Of a DNA stretch of 27,886 nt, positions 15,029-22,821 are shown piece after piece. The translations under genes were made by a program, and so were the position numbers. The stretch lies in NCBI GenBank assembly GCA_964384555.1, contig CAYLLA010000019.1, positions 1 to 27,886 of the forward strand. Direction: 5' to 3'. Position 1 is the stretch's first letter. Each line of letters starts with the position of its first letter. The notes below the pieces were generated by a model, which was given only the letters and a program-made list of their open reading frames with translations, was not told the origin of the DNA and ran no database searches. Source of the stretch: CAG-390 sp964384555 (GTDB lineage: Bacteria > Bacillota > Clostridia > Oscillospirales > CAG-272).

Positions 15029-16303
15029 TCAGTCTATAGTCAGATATTCATCCCGACCCGCACCAACTGAAACATATTTGATGTGCGCCCCGGTCAGCTC
15101 CCCGATGCGTGCTATATAATCGCGTGCGGCCGTGGGCAGTTCACTCGGGCGGCGGCAGGAGGAGATATCGCACTTCCAGCCCGGCATATATTCATATATC
15201 GGGCGAGCCGCATCAAGCGCCGTGCCTGTGGGGAAGTGCTCGGTCACTCTGCCGTTTATCTCATATGCTGTGCATATCGGTATGCGATCAAGGATCGAGA
15301 GCACATCAAGCTTTGTCAGCGCGATCTCATCGGCCCCCTGAAGCATTATGCCGTAACGTGATGCGACCGCATCAAAGCCGCCAACGCGGCGCGGGCGACC
15401 TGTGGCGGCGCCGTATTCGTTGCCGGCGCGGCGCAGTGTCTCCCCCTCCTCGCCAAAAAGCTCGCAGGTAAACGGACCTGCACCCACGCAGGTGGAATAA
15501 GCCTTCATAATGCCAATAACGCGGTCAAGCTTGTGCGCGGGAATGCCCGCGCCTATCGGTGCATATGCCGCAATGGTAGAGGAGGATGAGGTATAGGGGT
15601 ATATGCCAAGATCAATGTCACGCAAAGCGCCCAGCTGTGCCTCAAACATTATCGACTTGCCGTCCCTTGCCGCACGGTCAAGATAAACGGTCGTATCGGT
15701 GATGTACTCACAAAATGGCGCGGCATATCTCATCAGCCAATCATACACCTCATCGGCGGATACAGCCTCGGCCCCATAGCCGTTATGTATCGTGAGGTTT
15801 TTCCATTCGCAAAGCCCGCGCAGCTTTTGGCGAAGTGATACGGTGTCAAGCAGATCCCCCATCCGCACCGTTTTCTTCATATATTTATCGCCGTATACCG
15901 GACCTATCCCGCGGCGGGTCGAGCCGAATCCGGAGGCCCCCAAACGCTCCTCCTCCAAAATATCAAGCTGCTTGTGGTAGGGCAGGCATATCGTTGCGCG
16001 GTCGCTGATCTTAAGGTTGCTGGGCGTTATCTCAATGCCGGCCTCGCGCAGGCGCCCCACCTCACCGAAAAGATGCTCGGCATCTATCACCATGCCGTTG
16101 CCCATAACATTTACCGTTTCCGGGCGAAGTATGCCGGACGGTAAAAGGTTTAATATAAACTTTCCCCGCTCGTTTACCACGGTGTGGCCCGCATTGTTGC
16201 CGCCTTGATAGCGCACAACTATGTCATAGTCGGAGGAGAGCAGGTCGACCATGCGTCCCTTGCCCTCGTCTCCCCAGTTGATCCCTACGATCGCTGTTAG
16301 CAT
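15029..16303 (-). CDS. purA: Adenylosuccinate synthetase
   Basis: The 424-residue enzyme makes adenylosuccinate from IMP, aspartate and GTP, the first step from IMP to AMP. The N-terminus has the GTP-binding/catalytic loop GINWGDEGKGR (D12, K15) and RYQGGNNAGHTVV (H40). Later come ARDGKSIMFEAQLGALRD, TGRPRRVGGFDAV and KLDVLSILDRIPICTAY, in standard order and length for bacteria. ATG 16303 is chosen because GGAGGG lies 7 nt upstream; the upstream open frame is leader RNA. The leader from the promoter at 16406-16434 is about 95 nt and folds into a terminator-like hairpin (16341-16402), suggesting attenuation. It is followed only by a convergent terminator region. Confident. Confidence 0.97.
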   Translation of the reverse strand: MLTAIVGINWGDEGKGRMVDLLSSDYDIVVRYQGGNNAGHTVVNERGKFILNLLPSGILRPETVNVMGNGMVIDAEHLFGEVGRLREAGIEITPSNLKISDRATICLPYHKQLDILEEERLGASGFGSTRRGIGPVYGDKYMKKTVRMGDLLDTVSLRQKLRGLCEWKNLTIHNGYGAEAVSADEVYDWLMRYAAPFCEYITDTTVYLDRAARDGKSIMFEAQLGALRDIDLGIYPYTSSSSTIAAYAPIGAGIPAHKLDRVIGIMKAYSTCVGAGPFTCELFGEEGETLRRAGNEYGAATGRPRRVGGFDAVASRYGIMLQGADEIALTKLDVLSILDRIPICTAYEINGRVTEHFPTGTALDAARPIYEYMPGWKCDISSCRRPSELPTAARDYIARIGELTGAHIKYVSVGAGRDEYLTID

Positions 16304-16340
16304 TTTTGTACCCTCCGAATGCAATGTGTACTTTTTCATA

Positions 16341-16402
16341 AAAAAGTGTAAGGGCCGCAGTGTCGGGGTCTTACCTGACAACTGCGGCCTCAAAAAACAC
16401 GT
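16341..16402 (-). promoter_or_regulatory. Putative attenuator hairpin in the purA leader
   Basis: In the purA 5' leader the arms 16353-16364 and 16377-16389 pair over 12 bp with one bulged base (GGCCGCAG / CTGCGGCC core). Downstream in the RNA come CUU, ACAC and a U6 run (plus strand 16341-16346). GUGU at the 5' side can pair with ACAC, placing the U run next to the extended stem. This is the shape of an intrinsic terminator upstream of the coding region. I recognise no known riboswitch core. Confidence 0.5.
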
Positions 16403-16405
16403 TAT

Positions 16406-16434
16406 ATTTTAGCACAAATCAAGGCGTCGTGCAA
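16406..16434 (-). promoter_or_regulatory. Extended -10 promoter for purA
   Basis: On the minus strand, TTGCAC (16429-16434, 3/6), 17 nt, TAAAAT (16406-16411) preceded by TGC, an extended -10 element that can compensate for the weak -35. Confidence 0.6.
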
Positions 16435-16496
16435 TAGATGAGCGCAAATTTTTCGACAGTTTCTGCAATTTTCTTGCATTTTCTTGCAAAACGGCA

Positions 16497-17834
16497 TCAG
16501 CGAAGACGGTATTTACCGTCATTTTCACAATAGAGCGACAGCTCAAAGAATCGGCGCAGGGCGCAAAGCATGTATTCGGTGTCGCGCGCACCTGCCGTCT
16601 CGTAGGCGGAGTGCATTGCAAGCTGTGCCAGACCTATATCAACCGTATTGAGGGATACCTGCGTGTTTGCTATATTTCCAAGCGTGGATCCGCCGGGCAT
16701 ATCGGCGCGGTTGGCGTAGTACTGGGTTGGTACGCCGCAGGATTCGCACACAAGCTTGAATATCGCCGCCGAGACGGCATCTGAGGTGTAACGCTGGCTG
16801 GCATTGTATTTTATAACTATGCCGCGGTTCATGTAGACGGAATGATTGGGGTCGGCATATTCGGGATGGTTGGGGTGTACCGCGTGTGCGTTATCGCAGG
16901 AGACGAGAAAGCTTGATGCCACGCGGCGGCGATGCTCGGTGGGGCTGAGCCCGCCGGCGGCGCTTATGCGCTCCAGCACATCCGGCAAGAAGGTCGAGGC
17001 CGCGCCCTGCTTTGTCTGGCTTCCGACCTCCTCGTTGTCAAATATACAGCAAACGGGGATCGAAGCGGGGGCGGCATCGCTCTTGCCGGACTCTATAAAT
17101 GCGGCAAGGGATGCAAACGCGCATTGCAGGTCGTCAAGTCGCGGTGCGGATATAAGGCCGTTCCATTCCACGCCTGCGGCGGGATCGTACAGCGAAAGAT
17201 CGGTGGTCAGGATATCCTCGGGTGCGATACCCAGTGTCTCCGCCACGCGACGGCGCAGGGGTGTGGTGCTGTCATCATCCGCATCTGTCTTTTTGCCGCC
17301 AACCGCGTAAAGGGGAAGCATATCCCGCGCGGCGTTAAAGCTTGCGCTGTCATTGGCGTTTCGGTTCATGTGTATGGCAACATTGGGAATTATGGCCGTG
17401 ACCTCACCAAGGTCAACATTTTTAACCTCAATGCCGTCCTCGGTGCGCAGGGTAACACGCCCCGCAACAGACAGCGGGCGATCCATCCAGCTGGAGCAAA
17501 GCATGCCGCCGTATTTTTCGGTGGAAAGGCGTGCATACTCGCCGCCCTCAAGCGTGGCATTCTCTTTGATCTTAAAAGCGGGGCTGTCACCGTGTGCCGC
17601 CGTTATCATAAAGCCGTCGCATTCACCCTCGGGAAGTCTGAAAGTTATCAGCGATGAGCCGTTGCGGGTCACAAAATAGCCGCGGCCGCAGTCAAGCTTC
17701 CATTCACCGCTCTCGCACAGCTCGGTGTATCCCTCCGCCCTCAGCATGTCCGCCGCGTGCGCGGTGGTTTGATAAGCGGTGGGGCAGTGAGCAATAAAAT
17801 CAAATAATTGACGATTGACATTTTTACAGTCCAT
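16497..17834 (-). CDS. M18 family aminopeptidase
   Basis: The 445-residue protein has the M18 dinuclear-zinc ligands in order: ITAAHGDSPAFKIK (His), APRLDDLQCAF (bridging Asp), FDNEEVGSQTKQG (catalytic and ligand Glu) and CDNAHAVHPNHPE, with a final His ligand expected beyond PGGSTLGN. Family enzymes remove N-terminal residues, preferring acidic or other uncharged residues depending on the member, and form dodecameric tetrahedra in the cytosol. ATG 17834 has GGAGA 5-6 nt upstream. The longer open frame (11 codons) includes an inverted repeat (TGCCGCC, GAGT, GGCGGCA at 17849-17866) and is untranslated leader. It lies on the same strand as purA, 62 bp upstream of the purA promoter, and diverges from azlC. 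Tail residues after the last ligand look normal. Confidence 0.9.
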   Translation of the reverse strand: MDCKNVNRQLFDFIAHCPTAYQTTAHAADMLRAEGYTELCESGEWKLDCGRGYFVTRNGSSLITFRLPEGECDGFMITAAHGDSPAFKIKENATLEGGEYARLSTEKYGGMLCSSWMDRPLSVAGRVTLRTEDGIEVKNVDLGEVTAIIPNVAIHMNRNANDSASFNAARDMLPLYAVGGKKTDADDDSTTPLRRRVAETLGIAPEDILTTDLSLYDPAAGVEWNGLISAPRLDDLQCAFASLAAFIESGKSDAAPASIPVCCIFDNEEVGSQTKQGAASTFLPDVLERISAAGGLSPTEHRRRVASSFLVSCDNAHAVHPNHPEYADPNHSVYMNRGIVIKYNASQRYTSDAVSAAIFKLVCESCGVPTQYYANRADMPGGSTLGNIANTQVSLNTVDIGLAQLAMHSAYETAGARDTEYMLCALRRFFELSLYCENDGKYRLR

Positions 17835-18084
17835 TTTTATCTCCGTTCTGCCGCCGAGTGGCGGCATATATGTTTTTTAAATTTTATATTTTTTTCGAGA
17901 CGTACCGTCTCTCGGCAAAAAATACTTCTAAGGTCAACATCCGAGGCTCTTTTTTCGTTAAAATATAACGATTTACAAGCATTCGCGTGTGTGCTATAAT
18001 AATAGATACCAAAGATCGGCGGCGCACTGCCGGGTCTTTAAAATATCGCAAAAACACTATCAACCATCAAGCAGACAAAGCACC
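17835..18084. other. Divergent intergenic region with dyad
   Basis: The 250 bp between the M18 gene (-) and azlC (+) holds the azlC promoter, a hairpin at 17849-17866 in the M18 leader and a GAGACG-TAC-CGTCTC dyad at 17897-17911. No additional gene is visible. Confidence 0.5.
17972..18000 (+). promoter_or_regulatory. Strong sigma-A promoter for azlCD
   Basis: TTTACA (17972-17977), 17 nt, perfect TATAAT (17995-18000), with an extended -10 TG one base upstream. The transcript would begin near 18007, with a leader of about 80 nt. Confidence 0.8.
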
Positions 18085-18861
18085 ATGAAAAGAAGCAAAA
18101 AAGAAACCAAAGAGCTGTTTTACGTAGGCATGCGCCACGGAGTACCGATAGGACTCGGTTACTTTGCCGTGGCCTTTTCACTTGGCATTGCGGCGCGAGC
18201 CGCGGGGCTGAATGTCATTCAGGCGGGACTTGCCAGCCTGCTTTGCAACGCCTCGGCAGGGGAATACGCGGGCTTTACCATAATCGCCGCCGGCGCATCA
18301 TATTTTGAGATGATCCCCATTACCCTTATTGCCAATGCAAGATATATCCTTATGGGCTGTGCCATAAGCCAGCGCTTTGCGCCGGGCGGCAACTTTTTAC
18401 ACAGATTCCTCGTTGGCTTTGATATGACAGACGAGCTGTTTGCCATAATCATGGCGCGGCCGGGGTATATCGAGCCGCCATACGCCTATGGTGCAATGCT
18501 CGTTTCCATCCCCATGTGGGCGGCGGGCACGGCACTCGGTGCGGCGGCTGGAAGTATACTGCCGAAGTTTATTGTCACCGCCCTCGGGCTGTCACTTTAC
18601 GGCATGTTTTTGGCCATTATCATCCCGCCCGCACGGCTCGAACGGATGATCGGCGTTATCGTGGCGGTATCCTTTGCCGCATCCTGGGCAATGGCACGCC
18701 TGCCGCGCGTTTGCGAGATATCAGAGGGAACGCGCACGGTGATACTTACCGTTATCATTGCCTCGGCGGCGGCATTGATATGCCCTCGCCGCGATGATGA
18801 TGGGGATGATAACACCGCCGACAAAGTAAAAACACCGGAGGGCACGGCCGATGGAACGTAA
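18085..18861 (+). CDS. azlC: AzlC family branched-chain amino acid transport protein
   Basis: The 258-residue membrane protein has several long hydrophobic segments and the AzlC/YgaZ opening GMRHGVPIGLGYFAVAFSLG. It continues with the conserved QAGLASLLCNASAGEY region, then NARYILMGCAISQRF and FDMTDELFAI. AzlC with AzlD forms a small two-component exporter linked in Bacillus and Corynebacterium to export of branched-chain amino acids and their analogs. ATG 18085 fits the promoter at 17972-18000, though its RBS is weak (AAAG only); an ATG at the conserved MRHG is a less likely alternative. Its last 11 bp overlap azlD, so the two are translationally coupled. The C-terminal tail is acidic and soluble (DDDGDDNTADK). 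Confidence 0.93.
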   Translation: MKRSKKETKELFYVGMRHGVPIGLGYFAVAFSLGIAARAAGLNVIQAGLASLLCNASAGEYAGFTIIAAGASYFEMIPITLIANARYILMGCAISQRFAPGGNFLHRFLVGFDMTDELFAIIMARPGYIEPPYAYGAMLVSIPMWAAGTALGAAAGSILPKFIVTALGLSLYGMFLAIIIPPARLERMIGVIVAVSFAASWAMARLPRVCEISEGTRTVILTVIIASAAALICPRRDDDGDDNTADKVKTPEGTADGT

Positions 18862-19168
18862 TATCTACATATACATACTTATAATGGCGGCGGTGACCTA
18901 CGCTGTACGCGTGTTGCCGATGACGCTTATCCGCCGCAGGATAAAAAACGTCTTTTTGCGGTCCTTCCTTTATTACGTGCCGTATGTTACACTGTCGGTC
19001 ATGACCTTTCCCGCCATTATCGATGCGGCGGGAACACCTGCGGCGGGCATCGTGGCACTTATAGTCGGTTGCGTTGCCGCGTGGCTGGGGTGGGGGCTGT
19101 TTCCTGTCGCCGTATCCTGTTGCAGTGTGGTGCTGATCTCGGAGATCATATCCATGCTGTGCGCCTGA
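18851..19168 (+). CDS. azlD: AzlD family branched-chain amino acid transport protein
   Basis: The 105-residue protein has four hydrophobic segments and the AzlD features AAVTYAVRVLPMTLIRRRI near the N-terminus and LRSFLYYVPYVTLSVMTFP. It is the small partner of AzlC. ATG 18851 overlaps the end of azlC by 11 bp, with GGAGG 9 nt upstream. Its stop is only 35 bp from the stop of the convergent epimerase gene and I see no hairpin terminator in that gap, so transcripts may overlap. Confidence 0.93.
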   Translation: MERNIYIYILIMAAVTYAVRVLPMTLIRRRIKNVFLRSFLYYVPYVTLSVMTFPAIIDAAGTPAAGIVALIVGCVAAWLGWGLFPVAVSCCSVVLISEIISMLCA

Positions 19169-19203
19169 CAGTGCGATGTTCCCGCCCGACTGCCGATCGG
19201 ATC

Positions 19204-20151
19204 TTATTCAAGCGTTATATCAAATGCAAAGCGAGCACTCTCGCCGGGCAGGAGGTGATGCATCAGTCGTCGCCCGGAGATCCTGTCCGGCGTTTTTGCA
19301 TCCCCGGCATCTGCGGGCAGACCCTGCCATGGTTCCATGCACACAAACGGTGCATCACTGTGATCAGTTTGCCAAAAGCCGAAATTGTTTGCATCGGCAC
19401 TCGTAACAGTTACACGGTGGGGCGTGATATTTGATGCAAGCGTTGCCGAATGCACATTGCAAAGTATTATCGCATCATCGTCAAACATCTCGTGGCGGAG
19501 CGCAAAACAGCCGTCCGCATCAAGCGGGAAGTCCTCACGCGCATCGGCAATAAAGCGGTCGGTGGATAAAAGCTGACGGTGCGGCATCCGTCCGTCAAAT
19601 TTATGGCCGCCTATGTCGTTTATCTTTATGTAAAGGCTGTCAAAATCAACTGCACGGCCATCCTCGCTCGGCAAAACAAAGCCCGGGTGACCGCCAAAGG
19701 CACACCAAAGCTCATCGGCGGCGGTGGCCTTTACTTTTACATGCAGAGTGTTGCCATCAAGTGTGAACTCCTGTTCAAGCTCAAACCTAAATGGGTATAC
19801 CGCCAAGGTCTCGGCGCTTGATGAAAGATAGGTCACGGCCCTCGCGCCGTCCTTTTTTTCTATCCTGTGCGGCAGATTGGCGGCAAAGCCGTGGCAACCA
19901 AGCTTATATTCCCGCTCGCCGTGAAGATACACGCCGCCGCGGAGCCGCCCCACTATCGGAAAGAGCAACGGTGCACGGCGCGCCCAGTAACGCGCATCCC
20001 CTTGCCATAAAAACTCGGTCGCATGCTCGCCTGTACCCTGCTTTAGCGAGAGAGAAACAGGCTCGCCGCCCATTTTTGCTATTTCAAGGCGAAGCCGCTC
20101 GTTTTCAATGATCGTGTTTTCGCACGACCGCTGGCTCTTGTTATCCGACAT
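19204..20151 (-). CDS. Aldose 1-epimerase family protein (LacX-like)
   Basis: The 315-residue protein shows the galactose-mutarotase beta-sandwich pattern: a short N-terminal strand with the KMGGEPVSLSLK region, ARRAPLLFPIVGRL (conserved Arg), GCHGFAAN (catalytic His of the HGFA motif), FGGHPGFVLP (second catalytic His) and MEPWQGLPADA (C-terminal catalytic Glu region). Family enzymes interconvert alpha and beta anomers of aldoses; the LacX-type branch to which this belongs has less defined substrates. ATG 20151 has GAGGG about 6 nt upstream, and a promoter fits (20203-20231), so the 13-codon upstream extension is leader. It is convergent with azlD and divergent from spoVAD. No sugar-catabolic genes sit nearby. 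Confidence 0.88.
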   Translation of the reverse strand: MSDNKSQRSCENTIIENERLRLEIAKMGGEPVSLSLKQGTGEHATEFLWQGDARYWARRAPLLFPIVGRLRGGVYLHGEREYKLGCHGFAANLPHRIEKKDGARAVTYLSSSAETLAVYPFRFELEQEFTLDGNTLHVKVKATAADELWCAFGGHPGFVLPSEDGRAVDFDSLYIKINDIGGHKFDGRMPHRQLLSTDRFIADAREDFPLDADGCFALRHEMFDDDAIILCNVHSATLASNITPHRVTVTSADANNFGFWQTDHSDAPFVCMEPWQGLPADAGDAKTPDRISGRRLMHHLLPGESARFAFDITLE

Positions 20152-20202
20152 ATCATACCCTCTTTTTCTGCCCTGCGTTTTGAATCGCAACGGGTCTATA
20201 TC

Positions 20203-20231
20203 ATTTTACCATTACGGAGGGTATAAATCAA
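20203..20231 (-). promoter_or_regulatory. Sigma-A promoter for the epimerase gene
   Basis: On the minus strand, TTGATT (20226-20231), 17 nt, TAAAAT (20203-20208). It overlaps the upstream region of spoVAD on the other strand; I could not assign a clear sigma-F/G promoter for spoVAD in 20210-20290. Confidence 0.65.
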
Positions 20232-20303
20232 GAGATAAAGGCAAAAAATATCCTTGTAAATTCAAATAAAAGCACAGCTTGATAACAGCAGGAGCGTGAT
20301 CGT

Positions 20304-21431
20304 GTGAAAAAAAGAAACGGCGGGATAATAAAAACGCCGGGCGCGGCGATATTTTCGGCGGCGAGCGTTGTGGGACGAAAGGAACACGAGGGCCCGCTTG
20401 GGGTTAGGTTTGATCTTTATGACACGGGCGACAGGTTTGGTTGCAAAACGTGGGAGATGGCGGAGAGCGAGATGCAAAGAATGGCACTCTCGCTTTCCAT
20501 GGAGCGAGCGGGGCTGACGGATGGGCGGATCGGCGCACTGTTTGCGGGGGATCTTTTAAATCAATGCGTTGGCTCGGCATACGGTCTTTTGGATTTTGAT
20601 ATACCCTATTTTGGGCTTTACGGTGCATGCTCCACCGCGGCGGAGGGCATGGCACTGGCGGCAATGGCGGTCAGCGGCGGATTTGTTCCATACGCGGGGG
20701 CTATCACATCCTCGCACAACGCGGCGGCGGAGCGGCAATATCGCACGCCGCTTGAATACGGCGGTCAGCGCCCGCCAACGGCGCAGTGGACGGTAACAGG
20801 CGCGGGCGCGTTTATAATGGGCCACGCTGCGCCGCCCGAGGCGGATGTGGCAGATACGGCAAATATTGCGGCTACTGCCGCCATGGCAAATATTGCGGAT
20901 ATCATGCCGGGTATCGTTATCGAGCGCGGCATTACCGATACCGCAAACATGGGCGCGGCAATGGCTCCCGCCGCGGCGGATACCCTGCAAAGATATTTTG
21001 CCGCCTCCGGGCGTGCGCCGGAGAGCTTTGATCTTATCCTTACGGGTGATCTCGGCTTTGAGGGGCACTCCATCCTTTGCGAGCTGTTGGAGGTGGCGGG
21101 CGTTGGTCATGAATGCTTGAAAAGCTTTGATGATTGCGGGCGGCTGATATATGACAGGGCGGCACAGGATGTGCATTCCGGCGGCTCGGGGTGTGGCTGC
21201 TCTGCGGTGGTGATGGCAGCCCATATCCTGCCCCAAATGGCCGCGGGCGAGCTTTGCGACATTCTTTTTGTCGGCACGGGGGCGATGATGAGCCCGTCAA
21301 GCACAAAGCAGGGGCAGCCGATCCCCGCCGTGGCACATCTTTTGCATTTGACCTCCCCAAAGAATGATGACCATGGGGATGCGTGCCGCTTGTGCCGGGT
21401 GCAAAATGCGGGATCGGGGGCGCAAAAATGA
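20304..21431 (+). CDS. spoVAD: Stage V sporulation protein AD
   Basis: The 375-residue thiolase-fold protein has the SpoVAD features: NQCVGSAYGLLDFDIPYFGL, then YGACSTAAEG with C109 at the thiolase-like nucleophile position, AITSSHNAAAERQYRTP, PPTAQWTVTGAGAF, and at the C-terminus GSGCGCSAVV and MSPSSTKQGQPIPAVAHLL. SpoVAD binds dipicolinic acid and works with SpoVAC/SpoVAE to move it into and out of the forespore. GTG 20304 has AGGAG about 8-9 nt upstream. The segment at about 180-210 is Ala-rich with a short 27-bp-periodic duplication, unlike the Bacillus protein. The stop overlaps spoVAE by 4 bp. spoVAC, usually directly upstream, is absent: the epimerase gene is there instead. It is normally transcribed by sigma-G in the forespore. 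Confidence 0.95.
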   Translation: MKKRNGGIIKTPGAAIFSAASVVGRKEHEGPLGVRFDLYDTGDRFGCKTWEMAESEMQRMALSLSMERAGLTDGRIGALFAGDLLNQCVGSAYGLLDFDIPYFGLYGACSTAAEGMALAAMAVSGGFVPYAGAITSSHNAAAERQYRTPLEYGGQRPPTAQWTVTGAGAFIMGHAAPPEADVADTANIAATAAMANIADIMPGIVIERGITDTANMGAAMAPAAADTLQRYFAASGRAPESFDLILTGDLGFEGHSILCELLEVAGVGHECLKSFDDCGRLIYDRAAQDVHSGGSGCGCSAVVMAAHILPQMAAGELCDILFVGTGAMMSPSSTKQGQPIPAVAHLLHLTSPKNDDHGDACRLCRVQNAGSGAQK

Positions 21432-21796
21432 GCTTGCTTTTTGATCTGTTTTGGGCCTTTACCGTTGGCGGGGCGCTTTGCGTTATCGCACAGGTGCTTT
21501 TGGATAAAACCAAGCTCACCCCCGCGCGTATACTGGTTGCCTATGTTGTGGCGGGCGTGGTGCTGGGCATGCTGGGGCTTTACGCGCCGCTGGCCGAGTT
21601 TGCAGGTGCTGGGGCGACCACTCCGCTTACAGGCTTTGGCTTTTTGATATCAAAGGGGATCCGCCGCGCGGTGGATGAACGCGGTCTGCTTGGTGTCCTT
21701 ACCGGTGCATTTACCGCGGCGGCGGGAGGTACCTCAGCCGCGCTGATATTCGGCTTTATCGCCGCTTGCGTGACCGGCGGCAAGCCGAAATCTTAA
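21428..21796 (+). CDS. spoVAE: Stage V sporulation protein AE
   Basis: The 122-residue membrane protein has four hydrophobic segments and the SpoVAE pattern: FTVGGALCVIAQVLLDKTKLTPARILV, quoted in part as GGALCVIAQVLLDKTKLTP, then FGFLISKGIRRAVDERGLLG and GGTSAALIFGF. It partners SpoVAC and SpoVAD in dipicolinic-acid channel function in the spore inner membrane. ATG 21428 overlaps the spoVAD stop by 4 bp (ATGA), the usual coupled arrangement, with a GGGG stretch upstream. A longer open frame exists but overlaps spoVAD. Downstream is the terminator at 21829-21867. Confidence 0.93.
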   Translation: MSLLFDLFWAFTVGGALCVIAQVLLDKTKLTPARILVAYVVAGVVLGMLGLYAPLAEFAGAGATTPLTGFGFLISKGIRRAVDERGLLGVLTGAFTAAAGGTSAALIFGFIAACVTGGKPKS

Positions 21797-21828
21797 ATCT
21801 AATAAAATAATAAAAACTAATAAAAATA

Positions 21829-21867
21829 AAAACCGATGCGCAACAGCCTTTGTTTTGCATCGGTTTT
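21829..21867. terminator. Terminator between spoVAE and cdd
   Basis: Arms 21829-21839 (AAAACCGATGC) and 21857-21867 (GCATCGGTTTT) pair perfectly over 11 bp around a 17-nt loop. The A/T-rich arm ends and flanking A-rich/T-rich sequence allow function in both directions for the convergent spoVAE and cdd genes. Confidence 0.75.
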
Positions 21868-21889
21868 GTGTGTTCAGGGGGGCGGGAGA

Positions 21890-22282
21890 TCATATCCACC
21901 ATTCGGGCGTCAGCTCACCAAGCGTTATGGTGCGCCCGCTCTCATAGTCAAGCATTATCTCGATCTTTTGATAGTCCTTTGGCATCAGCTGTACCATCAG
22001 CTCGCGGCAAGCACCGCAGGGCGCGCCTGTTTTGCCGCTCCCCATCACTGCCAGCACGCGGCGGATCCTATCCTCGCCGTTTGTCAGCATGTTAAATATG
22101 GCATTTCGCTCGGCGCATATACCAAGGGTCGAGCAGGTGTCAACGCATACACCTGTGTATATTCGCCCGCTCTCCGAAAGTATTGCGGCGGCCACGCCTC
22201 CCGCCTCTACGTATCGGGATATCACCCTGCCGTTTTGTACCGCACGCGCTGCGGCGTACATTTTCATCCAAATATCATCCAC
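21890..22282 (-). CDS. cdd: Cytidine deaminase
   Basis: The 130-residue enzyme converts (deoxy)cytidine to (deoxy)uridine in pyrimidine salvage. Zinc and catalytic residues are in CAERNAIFN (C56, E58) and PCGACRE (C89, C92), the three-Cys type of tetrameric deaminases. The start is chosen as GTG 22282, which puts AGGAG 8 nt upstream; the more upstream TTG is only 2 nt from that SD. ATG at residue 6 is a later alternative. It lies 24 bp downstream of the GNAT gene on the same strand, so the two are likely co-transcribed. The C-terminal half is typical and no residues are missing. A distant blasticidin-S deaminase role is less likely. Confidence 0.9.
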   Translation of the reverse strand: MDDIWMKMYAAARAVQNGRVISRYVEAGGVAAAILSESGRIYTGVCVDTCSTLGICAERNAIFNMLTNGEDRIRRVLAVMGSGKTGAPCGACRELMVQLMPKDYQKIEIMLDYESGRTITLGELTPEWWI

Positions 22283-22306
22283 GGTCAATACTCCTTTTGT
22301 TTTTGT

Positions 22307-22795
22307 TTATTCTTTGGGGCTTGCTGTACCGCGGGGGAGTATCTTGCGGTACATTCGGGATGGCTTTTCCTCGCCGTCAGCACATACATGGCAAAAAAAC
22401 TCCCAACCGTATTTCTCGTAAAGACCTGTGTGGTCGGTCAGCAGATAAAGCGTGCCGATGCCCGCCTCGCTCATATCCTGCGTGATGCGGCGGAGCAGCT
22501 CGCGGGCGATTCCGTGGCCGCGATATTGCGGCTCAACAAACACGGCGCAAACATTGGGTGTGAGGTCGGTGCGCGGGTGAAAGTCATTATCTATCACTCC
22601 CATACCGCCAATTATCGCATCTCCCTGCATGGCAATATACCATTGCGGCACGGCGCGGCGGTGGGCTATGCACTCGTCCATGCTCTCAAGGTACGCCGAT
22701 GTCGGTATGCCCCATTTTTCGCTGAACCATTCTGCGGCGGCATCCCGCATATCGGGGCGCTCCGAGATACGTATGATCCCAATATCCTTTTCCAT
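22307..22795 (-). CDS. GNAT family N-acetyltransferase
   Basis: The 162-residue protein has a GNAT core. A strand carries AVFVEPQYRGHGIARELL, containing the acetyl-CoA pyrophosphate-binding Q/RxxGxG/A motif (YRGHGI), and then YEKYGWEFF, where a Tyr near the end often protonates the leaving thiol. A region with GIPTSAYLESMDECI precedes it. The acetyl acceptor cannot be told from sequence. ATG 22795 is preceded by GAGGGA 7-8 nt upstream; the 57 extra upstream codons cover the end of the SGNH gene and an intergenic palindrome and are not coding. It lies 24 bp before cdd and 74 bp after the surface SGNH gene, all on the minus strand. Confidence 0.85.
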   Translation of the reverse strand: MEKDIGIIRISERPDMRDAAAEWFSEKWGIPTSAYLESMDECIAHRRAVPQWYIAMQGDAIIGGMGVIDNDFHPRTDLTPNVCAVFVEPQYRGHGIARELLRRITQDMSEAGIGTLYLLTDHTGLYEKYGWEFFCHVCADGEEKPSRMYRKILPRGTASPKE

Positions 22796-22821
22796 GCTTG
22801 TATCCCTCTGTATTTTTGTTT

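Noticed and set aside
14780..15070. 96-residue plus-strand frame in the structured intergenic region
   Set aside because: It runs through three inverted repeats and the terminator, has no ribosome site and no recognisable domain.
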